Source: an uncultured Lachnospiraceae bacterium (GTDB lineage Bacteria; Bacillota; Clostridia; Lachnospirales; Lachnospiraceae). From it: DNA of 64,000 bases. The stretch's first letter is position 1. Each line of letters starts with the position of its first letter. Made by a program: the position numbers and the translations under genes. The DNA lies in contig CACYPS010000020.1 in assembly GCA_902776305.1 (NCBI GenBank), forward strand, positions 1 to 64,000, written 5' to 3'. Below the pieces are notes generated by a model that worked only from the letters and a program-made list of their open reading frames with translations, did no database searches and was not told where the DNA came from. Positions 17,911 through 26,447 of the stretch are shown here, piece by piece.

Positions 17911-19518
17911 ATGATAAATATGGATAATTTCGACAGAAAAAGCTTTGAAAGTACATTTGACGATGTTAAGAGCAAATTAAAGACCTTAAGAGAAGGGTTA
18001 GAGAAAGGTCTCTCCCCTGAAAATGAGCGAACAATATACATGTCTGATGTCGTCGTCAAAAATCCTTTTACGGAAATTACAGCTGAAGAATCCGGAATGG
18101 ATTCCTCAATGTGGACCGCAACTGTTCGCGAGGCACTAAAGAAATTGTATCATGGGTATGAATTACCCGATGGCGGCTTGACGCTTGGCCTGGACGAACT
18201 GTCCAAAAGGAAATTAGATCCGGATCATATGTACGAAGATTTGAAGCAACAGTCCGGTATTGCTGCAGAAATAATCAGTGCTGCAAAAGAAAATCTTGAA
18301 GCAAAATTGCTGGGAAAAGATCAGACAACATATCGGGCGGACGATCGTCCGGATTTACTTCAGGAAACTGACCCGGATGTAGATAAAATAAGGGTAGATA
18401 ACAATACCGGAGAAATTCTGGAGCGGGTTAAGACTGCATTTGTCGGAAAAAATGCCGAGGAATGCTTGTCTGAACTGACCGGAGACGAGTACGAAAAGTA
18501 TTTTAACGACGATAGCGTAGATAAGGTAGAAATCCCGAAAGAACTTTATAACTCGATAAAAGACAAAGTAGCCGATAAACTTAGCAAACTGAGCGAGGAT
18601 CTTTCCAGAGCTGAAAACGATTCGGATACCCAGGAAGCAGAAGCAATAAAAAAGGAAATCATTCAATACAAAACGATTGATTCAAAGACGGAGAAGAGTA
18701 ATACGACATCGGAAGAAGCAATATTTGCCAGACTGCAGCCGCGCAGATATATCAGCAGGATGTCAGGGATAGATGCTGTTATAGAGGCAAATGCAGAGGC
18801 AGTGGGACCCGCGCTGTATGATGCAGGTATTGCATTTGCTCAATCTCTGACTGAAAATATTCCTGAAATCATGGATGGTAATGTTACCGCACAGGAAGCC
18901 TTTCTGGATGTGATATCAAATACAGCGGAAGCAGGTTTCGATACATATACAACAGTTTTTGTAGACTCATTGACACATGCTGAAATGGCACCATCAAGCC
19001 GTACGTTAATAAAAACCATCTCTGTTCCTGAGATTCCGGGCATAGACACCAATTGGGGAATTGACACATATAATTCCATAATGAGTTGTGCGAAAGGTGA
19101 AATCAGCGTGTCTGAGCTGTCGTATAACATGTCTGAATTAGCAGTTCATATAGATGATATAAAGCACATAGCTGAAGTATCTTCGACAGTTGGCTCTTTT
19201 GTTGGTGCCGGCGTAGGAGCTGTCCTTCCGGGTGTGAACAGTACTACAGGGGCCGCTGTCGGTGCGACTGTCGGATACGGAGTAGGTGTCGCCGGTGGCA
19301 TAGTAGTTTATACGGTTGCCGCAGAGGCGCACGCTGCCGCAGTTCAAATCGGTTCCGAAAAAGCAGGTATTCTTGCGGAGCAGGCCAAAAATGCTGCTGA
19401 TAGCACGATCCGGTTAATTAAGGAAAATGCACCTGACAAGGTGGACGCTGCGTTGCAGGCGGTCAATGATTATGCGTCCAAGTTTAAGTTGCCGTTTAGG
19501 GTGGCGCTTCCGGCTTGA
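17911..19518 (+). CDS. Unknown protein with C-terminal glycine-zipper segment
   Basis: 535 residues of no family I recognise. The first 270 residues are acidic, charged and largely helical, with coiled-coil-like stretches (DKLSKLSEDLSRAEND). The middle has an Ala-rich helical region. Residues about 425-470 form a long Gly/Val/Ala-rich hydrophobic segment (SFVGAGVGAVLPG, then AAVGATVGYGVGVAGG), typical of glycine zippers that insert into or oligomerise at membranes. No signal peptide. TGAGGTAAC lies ahead of ATG 17911, nine bases after the HerA-like gene, and both share one terminator. The pairing suggests a motor plus membrane-active partner; a defence or secretion role is only a hypothesis. 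Confidence 0.65.
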   Translation: MINMDNFDRKSFESTFDDVKSKLKTLREGLEKGLSPENERTIYMSDVVVKNPFTEITAEESGMDSSMWTATVREALKKLYHGYELPDGGLTLGLDELSKRKLDPDHMYEDLKQQSGIAAEIISAAKENLEAKLLGKDQTTYRADDRPDLLQETDPDVDKIRVDNNTGEILERVKTAFVGKNAEECLSELTGDEYEKYFNDDSVDKVEIPKELYNSIKDKVADKLSKLSEDLSRAENDSDTQEAEAIKKEIIQYKTIDSKTEKSNTTSEEAIFARLQPRRYISRMSGIDAVIEANAEAVGPALYDAGIAFAQSLTENIPEIMDGNVTAQEAFLDVISNTAEAGFDTYTTVFVDSLTHAEMAPSSRTLIKTISVPEIPGIDTNWGIDTYNSIMSCAKGEISVSELSYNMSELAVHIDDIKHIAEVSSTVGSFVGAGVGAVLPGVNSTTGAAVGATVGYGVGVAGGIVVYTVAAEAHAAAVQIGSEKAGILAEQAKNAADSTIRLIKENAPDKVDAALQAVNDYASKFKLPFRVALPA

Positions 19519-19573
19519 GTAAAGAAGATCTGACGATTATGATCAATGCGGCACAGCCGTGTATCAACCAGAA

Positions 19574-19598
19574 AGGGAGTCGCATCATGCGACTCCCT
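19574..19598. terminator. Perfect hairpin between converging operons
   Basis: 11-bp perfect stem (AGGGAGTCGCA / TGCGACTCCCT) with a 3-base loop. It lies between the plus-strand HerA pair and the minus-strand darT, with only short T-rich tails. Confidence 0.7.
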
Positions 19599-19624
19599 CT
19601 CAATCGGAGAGCATTTCATATTAT

Positions 19625-20659
19625 CTATATTATTGCAGCTGGAGATAAATGTTGTGTCATATAGCATATCAATTTATTTTCTACCCATATTTTTACAAAT
19701 ATTGACCTAGCACCTGTTGGGACATCAACATTTGGAATTGTATAAAATGTAGGACTCTCATAATCCATGTCAAAATCCCGTTTCCCTGCAATTATCTTTG
19801 TATTATCTTGCAAGAGCCAACTAATTTGTATCTGTGCTTTCAATTTTCTAAGATGTTCACCATCTTTTTTCTCTTTCATTGCATATTCAGTTTTGGCTCT
19901 TGTTCCCATTAAAGTAATAAAGATATCTTTGCCATTAAATATACAATCTTCTATTGCAAGTCCATTTTTGTAAAACATGTCTCCATGCTTTATGATTGCA
20001 ATTTTATTTTTATATTTTAGATATGCATCTTTTGAACGTTCTCTTAATAAGTTCAAAAGTGTTTTTTTCTCAGATTCACTTCGACACACTATATTTGTCA
20101 GACAACTATCAATATCAAGTTTTTCTGGTATAAGTATTTCCGCATGTCTATACCGTTTCTCAAGATCAGGATTTGACATTTTTCCATTAGAATAAATCAT
20201 TTTGAAATTAAGCTTTGAGAATTCTTCTATAGTGCTAAATCTTGGAGAACCATATCCGGCTTGCCCCATCTCAGAAAACACTATACCCTCTATCGACTCT
20301 AACATATGACATAGGTCAAAGACAAAAAAAACCGGAACAGGAACATTTGCGTTATTCTTTTGATGATATTGTAAATCAGGATGTTTAAATCCCTCATTTC
20401 TATATTGGGTTGGGGTTAAAGGTCTAAAATAAAGTCTGACAAAATTCACAGCATCCCCTGTATTTTGTATTACATTTGTATTGGCATTATCATTTACCAT
20501 TACCTTCTCTTCAATTGCTAGCGTACGACTAAATAACATATGTCTCTCAATAATTGTCAGAGCATTCTCAATATCGGTATAATGGTACGCGAATCGGGGC
20601 CACCACTGATTCTTACAATTTCGGTCACAGTTATCCTCTATAATCTCTTTAAAAGTCAT
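19625..20659 (-). CDS. darT: DarT-like DNA ADP-ribosyltransferase toxin
   Basis: 344 residues. The first 215 match DarT (DUF4433), which attaches ADP-ribose to DNA bases. FAYHYTDIENALTIIERHMLFSR is the N-terminal NAD-site strand and helix, and RHAEILIPEKLDID near residue 170 carries the expected catalytic Glu. Typical DarT ends near residue 210; here about 120 more residues follow (from GDMFYKNGLAIEDCIF), probably a beta-rich domain with no recognised family. The gene starts three bases after darG ends and uses GGAGG inside the darG 3' end. The order is antitoxin first, toxin second. AT-rich compared with its neighbours, suggesting transfer. Confidence 0.78.
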   Translation of the reverse strand: MTFKEIIEDNCDRNCKNQWWPRFAYHYTDIENALTIIERHMLFSRTLAIEEKVMVNDNANTNVIQNTGDAVNFVRLYFRPLTPTQYRNEGFKHPDLQYHQKNNANVPVPVFFVFDLCHMLESIEGIVFSEMGQAGYGSPRFSTIEEFSKLNFKMIYSNGKMSNPDLEKRYRHAEILIPEKLDIDSCLTNIVCRSESEKKTLLNLLRERSKDAYLKYKNKIAIIKHGDMFYKNGLAIEDCIFNGKDIFITLMGTRAKTEYAMKEKKDGEHLRKLKAQIQISWLLQDNTKIIAGKRDFDMDYESPTFYTIPNVDVPTGARSIFVKIWVENKLICYMTQHLSPAAII

Positions 20660-20662
20660 TTG

Positions 20663-21517
20663 TCAACCTCCTCTGTAGATGTATTTCCTCCTCTTTGCAT
20701 CATTCAGTTGAAAGCCCATATTCATTCTCATCTCTTCATTCTGCAACTTCACTTTAGATAAATATCCCATGAAGAATAATAATTCAAAAAACAAATTTCT
20801 ATCTATAAATAATCTATCCTCTGAAAAGACACGTTCCTCCTTAACATAATCCCATATAGTCTGCATGCCTGATTCTAAGATACATATTGATTCCACTCCA
20901 TTTTCTGCTGAGATCTCAACACCTTTGTCTATAATCCAATTAACAGACCAGTTATGATTTCGATAATTTAATTGAATTTTCTTCATTAGAGAAGCATTCA
21001 TCAAATCTATCATCAATCCTTCAAAGCTAAAATCTTTTGCATTCGACATCTGATACTCGTTGGTTTTTTCATTCTTTTTTAAGTAATTTACATATATGTA
21101 TATATCTATCGGCAACGAAAAAAGATACTTCTCCATCAATTGCTTTACATCTTCCCAATCTAATCCACCATTTCCACATCCAAGTTTTGGAAATGCAATT
21201 GAATCAATGTTATAGTCTGCATAATGCTCACAAAACTCTTGTAATCCCTTTTCGATGTATTCTATCTTTGATTTTCCTCTCCAGTCCTCTTTCGTTGGAA
21301 AATTTAGTATCCATCTATCTTCTCCGTACCATAACATCAACTTACCTATAGTAAGTTTTTTATTTCTGCAGGCTTCTTTATAGAGTCGAAACATTTCTGG
21401 ATATCTATCTTTGTATTCCTTTGCAATCCCTTTACCCATCACACCTACGGTGTTTACTGTATTAACAACAACTTGTGCCGGGCTATTAAATATATCTCCT
21501 TCAATATACCTAATCAT
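20663..21517 (-). CDS. darG: DarG-like macrodomain antitoxin
   Basis: 284 residues. Residues 1-150 are a macrodomain of the DarG/TARG1 type: GDIFNSPAQVVVNTVNTVGVMGKGIAKEY at the N terminus holds the ADP-ribose loop, and FPKLGCGNGGLDWEDVKQLM the second substrate loop. The enzyme removes ADP-ribose from DNA and so neutralises DarT. The C-terminal 130 residues are likely the DarT-binding domain. I chose ATG 21517, which has GGAGG five to six bases upstream; the first ATG at 21529 is itself part of that site. A 33-codon open frame overlaps this start by four bases. Confidence 0.82.
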   Translation of the reverse strand: MIRYIEGDIFNSPAQVVVNTVNTVGVMGKGIAKEYKDRYPEMFRLYKEACRNKKLTIGKLMLWYGEDRWILNFPTKEDWRGKSKIEYIEKGLQEFCEHYADYNIDSIAFPKLGCGNGGLDWEDVKQLMEKYLFSLPIDIYIYVNYLKKNEKTNEYQMSNAKDFSFEGLMIDLMNASLMKKIQLNYRNHNWSVNWIIDKGVEISAENGVESICILESGMQTIWDYVKEERVFSEDRLFIDRNLFFELLFFMGYLSKVKLQNEEMRMNMGFQLNDAKRRKYIYRGG

Positions 21518-21615
21518 TTTTTCCTCCATTTTTCATCTATAAATTCGCGTAATAGTTCATGTATCTCCGCCCTTTCAGCATATTCCACCGCTGAAATAAT
21601 CAGTTTTTTATACAT
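21514..21615 (-). CDS. 33-codon ORF coupled to darG
   Basis: Starts at ATG 21615 and ends in an ATGA overlap with darG. It would encode a charged helical peptide (VEYAERAEIHELLREFIDEK). No strong ribosome binding site is visible. It may be a real coupled leader ORF or the relic of a longer gene. I do not recognise it. Confidence 0.3.
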   Translation of the reverse strand: MYKKLIISAVEYAERAEIHELLREFIDEKWRKK

Positions 21616-22584
21616 CCTTATACCCTGCAATTTATTCTGCAAATTCTTCTGTGTTGACAGTAATCATTCCGATCGCGCTGCTCCCACTATCCTTGAAATA
21701 CCATATTTTTCACCAGATACCTCATAGAACTTCTATCCAACAACTGCAGCATACTATATATCTGACGTTGCTCATCCTTCATTTAGTTTGCTTTTCCATC
21801 TCATGTCGGCAGAACCGATATGACCATTGACAACAACTTCTCGATTTAAAGCACACTAAACCACAGTATATATTATGTTTTTCTTTATCAAAGACGATAG
21901 CTCTATTATACACTATTCATAATAGCCCCTGTATATAAGGATACTTGATAATTAACGCCACAGGATCACCCTAACACTAATGGTTGTATGATACTTATAC
22001 TTACAGTTTCTTTATTTCGTCCAACAACAGAGGATAAGATGTAAAAGTTTGCTTCTTGCATCTTTATTAATCATAAGTGTCTCATATTCTTAGAAATCCA
22101 AGCTGATAAGTAATGACCTTTGTTAAGAGGATACATAATAAGAATCATTACAAACTTATTCTATTATAACCGAAAGCATCGTCAAAGGGCTTTAGGATTT
22201 CAGTTTCCGTCATTAACCACTCTGATATACGTGGATTCTGGGATTACTCCCATTACCGACAGGTCAATGGTCCGCCGTGAGCTCTACCGTCTAAAAGTGT
22301 GGAGTACAGAAGCAATAACATAGATTGATAATAGATAACTTGAACCCTGCAGATTCTAAAACTCTTTCCAGACGCCACCGGTGTTAATCATTACGTACTG
22401 TTGTTGAAGGCACAATTCGGCTTACAACGGCTTGGCTACCCGCTATCATAACGGATAGCAGGTTCAAGACTACGAAGTACCGTCGTAAGCGACTCGGCCT
22501 TAACACTGCCAGAACGCTGTGATACCTCAAGAAACTTTTATTAATCATACCCTTCATAAATCAGGTAGCGTTTTATTTCTCCTA
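21616..22584. other. Gene-poor AT-rich region
   Basis: 969 bases between darG and the McrBC remnant. The only recognisable content is a short IS3-transposase-like scrap near 22129-22223. The rest has scattered stops in all frames and no clear RNA structure that I can name. Confidence 0.5.
22129..22223 (+). mobile_element. Possible IS3-family transposase 3' scrap
   Basis: The plus-strand frame contains FYYNRKHRQRALGFQFPS, close to the end of IS3-type OrfB proteins (FYNRKRxHSALGYxSP). There are no inverted ends and no DDE residues. It is a remnant at best. Confidence 0.35.
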
Positions 22585-23530
22585 TCATTCTCCAAAATAT
22601 TCGCGCACAAACCCCTTCAACTGTTCTTCAATCTCCCCGAACTCCCTGTTCAAGTCTAACGTCCTCACACTGATCCTATTGCCGCTCATCCTGTACTCAT
22701 TATCCGGCTGAATCTCCTCATCTGTCCTCGCATAAAGGAGCATACCTGAGACCTCATGTTCCGTCTCTCTAAGTTCCGCGTCCTTATTCTTGACATACGT
22801 GAAGATTTGGTACAAATTGGCTGAATGAACTGTCCTGACATTGTACTGTGCCTGCATGGTGTGACTATAATACTTTGCATCGATAATTAAGACGCGGTTT
22901 CCTTGCGTTAGCATAATATCACTCTGCATAACCGGGAGAAATGTCCCGACCCCATCATCCAAAGCCCAGGGAATCTGCGCTGCTGCCGCTCTCACCTGAG
23001 GTCACTCGGCAATATAATATTCAAGGATAAACTTTTCAAAAAGCCGGCACATCCTCTGTTCATCGATTAAAGAAGTCAGCCTGTATTCCCCTGTATCAGT
23101 CGTCATCAGCATTCCTTCCAGAACAAGCTGGCACAGGCTGATCAGCATCCTGTATGTATTATTATTTCTCTGGAAAAGGATACTGCCCCAGGAGATTGAA
23201 TGCGGATCGATCGTATCCACACTCGAAAAGAACAACATCTCCTTCTTTAGCTCTGTTCTGTATTTCTCTTTTACATTCGCATGAACAAGAAGGATCATCG
23301 ACGTCGTCTTGAGAATCTGATTCAGCAGATTATTCTCCGACAGCTCATCATACTCGCAGGTAATGAGCCGCTTTCTGGCAAACCGGTGCAAAGTTCTCCG
23401 CATTCACATCCCAATTATCCTGAAAGTTTTGAACTGCGACCCATTTATACCTTTCATTGCTCCACACATAGTCAGAAAAGTCCTTCTTATACTGAACCAG
23501 TATCTCCTGTAAACGATTTTTATCAAACAT
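22585..23530 (-). pseudogene. McrBC restriction system remnant
   Basis: Reading 5' to 3' on the minus strand: about 45 residues of an McrB-like N terminus (QYKKDFSDYVWSNERYKWVAVQNFQDNWDVNAENF), then a frame change and junction near 23380 into McrC from CEYDELSENNLLNQILK onward. The GTPase body of McrB and the start of McrC are gone. McrC is then interrupted by an in-frame TGA at 23002-23004, after which the nuclease end continues. That end includes the PD-(D/E)XK core LIIDAKYY and the LYQIFTYV helix. The system cannot be functional as written. Confidence 0.8.
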
Positions 23531-23729
23531 AGCTTCCGGCCCCCATCCGGTCATCAATAAAATCTTTCGTCACTTATTCTATCACAAAAACAAGACCCCA
23601 TATCGACGACTTATGTCGCTTCAACGCATAAAAGATTTGTTATTCAGATACTCCTTAATTTTAAACACAACATATCTTATACTATAAGGGATATGATTTA
23701 ACCAACATTATAGGAAGGAGACTCTGCAT

Positions 23730-25175
23730 ATGTGGAAGATTAATGATGGCCTGTATATTGGCACTGATGGCTGCAAGAACGGCTGGATTACCTGCATCCT
23801 GGATCACGGTGAACTCCGCATGGAACACCATGACTCAATTGAGGCGCTGATAAATTCATATCCAGAGTTTGATGCATTCTTAATCGATATGGCGGTTGGC
23901 CTTAGAACAAGCGCGGATCAGCTAAGACCGGATGATCTTGCGAGGAAGGAATTAGGGACTCGCTCAGCCACAGTATTCCCGATTCCCTGCCGACAGGCTG
24001 TATACGCTGCCACTGAGGAAGAACAAAAGAATGCAAATATCCATGTCTTTGGAAAAAGCCTCGCAAAGCAGAGTATCGCCATCATCCCGAAAATACGGGA
24101 ACTGGACGAATTCTTAAGCAGCCATCCTCAGTACAAGAACAGGATACTTGAGAGCCACCCGGAGCTTGCATTTGCCAGATTAAAAGGTTCTGTCGTATTG
24201 ACCAGAAAAAAAGAATATTCCGGATTTTGTGAAAGGGAAAATATCCTGCAGAAATATCTGCCGCGAAAGTCTCTTTACGGTATGTGGGACAAGGCAAAAG
24301 AATTAGGATGCAATCCGGACGACCTGATGGACGCTGCTTGCCTTGCTGTTACGGCATGTCTGACGGCGCACGGCATGTGTGAGATCATTCCGGAGAAGCC
24401 GGAACAGGACGATACAGGTTTATATATGCAGCTGACAGTACCGAAAACAACTGTCAGTCTTCCTTCAAGCGGGCAGAAAGTTGCCGTCGTGACCGGCGGT
24501 GCAAAGGGCATCGGAAAATGCATTGCAGAAGAATTCCGTAAACAAGACGTAAGAGTTTATGTGATAGATAAGATACCGGGAGATCACTACGTTGGTGATA
24601 TTTCTGACAAAACTGTTCTGGAAAGCTTTACTGAAAAAGTAATCAGCGAGTCAGGAGGCATTGATTACCTCATCAATAATGCTCTTCCCCTGATGAAAGG
24701 TATTGATAATTGCAGTTATGAAGAGTTTCAGTATGCACTGGCGGTCGGTGTCACGGCACCATTTTATCTGTCGAAGCTGTTCGCACCGTATTTTCGCAAA
24801 GAAGCCTGTATCGTTAATATCTCATCGTCGCGCGACCGGATGAGCCAGCCTCAGACGGAAAGCTACACGGCAGCAAAAGGTGGGATTGCCGCACTGACAC
24901 ACGCAATGGCTGCAAGCTTTGCCGGAAAGGTGCGGGTGAATTCCATTTCGCCGGGATGGATCGATACTGATTACAGGCTCTACGAAGGTCCGGATGCTCT
25001 TCAGCAGCCGGCCGGCAGAGTCGGAAACCCGATGGACATTGCCAACATGGTACTGTTCTTATGCTCCGAAAAAGCCGGATTCATTACGGGAGAGAACATA
25101 TGCATTGACGGAGGGATGACAAAATTGATGATTTACCATGAGGATCATGGATGGACTTATAAGCCGGAGAAATAA
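23730..25175 (+). CDS. DUF429 domain fused to a short-chain dehydrogenase
   Basis: 481 residues with two domains. Residues 1-225 are DUF429, an RNase H-fold domain predicted to be a nuclease (GTDGCKNGWITCIL at the start, FLIDMAVGLR, RILESHPELAFARLKG, DDLMDAACLAVTA). Residues 245-470 are a classical SDR: cofactor site VVTGGAKGIGK, catalytic Ser in NISSSRDRMS, and the YTAAKGG Tyr-Lys pair, then ISPGWIDTDY and ENICIDGGM. Normally these are separate proteins and I know no role for the fusion. AGGAAGGAG lies upstream of ATG 23730. The 3' end and flank are duplicated at 13891. Confidence 0.85.
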   Translation: MWKINDGLYIGTDGCKNGWITCILDHGELRMEHHDSIEALINSYPEFDAFLIDMAVGLRTSADQLRPDDLARKELGTRSATVFPIPCRQAVYAATEEEQKNANIHVFGKSLAKQSIAIIPKIRELDEFLSSHPQYKNRILESHPELAFARLKGSVVLTRKKEYSGFCERENILQKYLPRKSLYGMWDKAKELGCNPDDLMDAACLAVTACLTAHGMCEIIPEKPEQDDTGLYMQLTVPKTTVSLPSSGQKVAVVTGGAKGIGKCIAEEFRKQDVRVYVIDKIPGDHYVGDISDKTVLESFTEKVISESGGIDYLINNALPLMKGIDNCSYEEFQYALAVGVTAPFYLSKLFAPYFRKEACIVNISSSRDRMSQPQTESYTAAKGGIAALTHAMAASFAGKVRVNSISPGWIDTDYRLYEGPDALQQPAGRVGNPMDIANMVLFLCSEKAGFITGENICIDGGMTKLMIYHEDHGWTYKPEK

Positions 25176-25454
25176 CTGAAAATGCGTAGGACTGTTATGG
25201 AGATGTTCCAGTCCAGAAATATATGGCATTCGTATGAGCTTTTCTATCTCGTGGTTTATCACGAATTTTCACATGATAACCACGAGATAAACTTCAGCAA
25301 CTGTCCTACATTTTCATGCACGGCCTGCATTATTACTACACTTTCTCTTCGATGCACACTTTCATGATACTGATTTATAAATCACGGGCGTGACACGTCC
25401 CTTCAAGCACTTTTTTACCGCATCTACCTCTTCAGGAAAATGAGTGTCCCTGCT

Positions 25455-25648
25455 TTAGAATTGTGCTGAACACCGACGGCATACATCCGCCGCCTTCCGA
25501 ACCTGCTCTCTGTCTGTACGTATGACCATGTACTCAGAAAATCCGGGTAATCCCATCGACACATGTTCATTTCTATAAACCATGCCACTTTCGACATTCT
25601 TCTTGCCCGAGAGATGAAAGCTTCTCACACCTGTTTGCTTATGAATGG
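25455..25648 (-). pseudogene. Duplicated 3' end of cutC
   Basis: The last about 60 codons of cutC (HKQTGVRSFHLSGKKNVES onward), nearly identical to 13991-14173 and in the same orientation after the SDR 3' end. The match stops near 25648, where an hsdS cassette begins. Compared with the first copy, about 220 bases are inserted between the SDR stop and the cutC stop. Confidence 0.85.
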
Positions 25649-25668
25649 ATTTGACGAGGAAGCACACT

Positions 25669-26216
25669 TTAGAAGTCTTCTATAGTTTCAAACTTACGCT
25701 GATGAAGGGTGATAAGGTTGTCGATATCTGAAAAAACGTGTGCTATCTCAGATTGTTCGGCTTCTTCCGGCATTAATAATGGAATGGAATTTATCATGTC
25801 TGTGGTTAAGGTAAGCATTGTAGAACCATATGCATTCATAGATAAATGATCTATTACGTTGGCTGTTTGAAGCTGAGCATTCACATACGAAGCAACTATT
25901 CCCGGTTTAAAGCGGACACGAATACAATCGGATCCTTGAACCCAGTTATTCTGTGTTTTTCCTATAATTGCGTGCCTTCCTATGGCTCCTTTTCTACCAA
26001 AGACTATATCATTTTCTTGAATTATATGGTCACTAAGACGCTTTGCAGTGCTTTCAGAAACATAATCCAAATCGTTTTCCTGAATACACCCAGTCCCAAT
26101 GTTTTTCACATTGATAACTGGAATCCCAGATGCTGTGTATTCCTTTGCGCTAAGTTGTGTACCAAACGGGCCAGTCTTCGTGTCTGCGATATCTCCCAAC
26201 TTACGCTGTTCCCAAG
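25669..26216 (-). pseudogene. Silent inverted hsdS target-recognition cassette
   Basis: One target-recognition domain of a type I specificity subunit, opposite in orientation to the active hsdS. It opens with WEQRKLGDIADTKTGPFGT and closes with DIDNLITLHQRKFETIEDF. There is no start codon or ribosome binding site, so it is not expressed alone. Its ends carry repeats identical to those in the active gene: 22 bp at 26195-26216 matching 29057-29078, and 25 bp at 25692-25716 matching 29551-29575. Both pairs are inverted, as in invertible hsdS loci. Confidence 0.82.
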
Positions 26217-26447
26217 AATAAGTCTTTCAACGTGACTATATCAATGTTTTATGGAATTAGTCCATGTCTTATGATATGCTGAAAAAGATTTCTTTATAAT
26301 TTAAGCACAGATGCAACTATTAAGCTTCACTCAAGCTCACGCAAAACAATACAATTACCCTTTGCCGTAGGTTTTGTTCTGTACTTATTGTATGATATGT
26401 TTTATATATCAAAGATTATTCTTAACAATAAATGGGAGAACCTTTCT

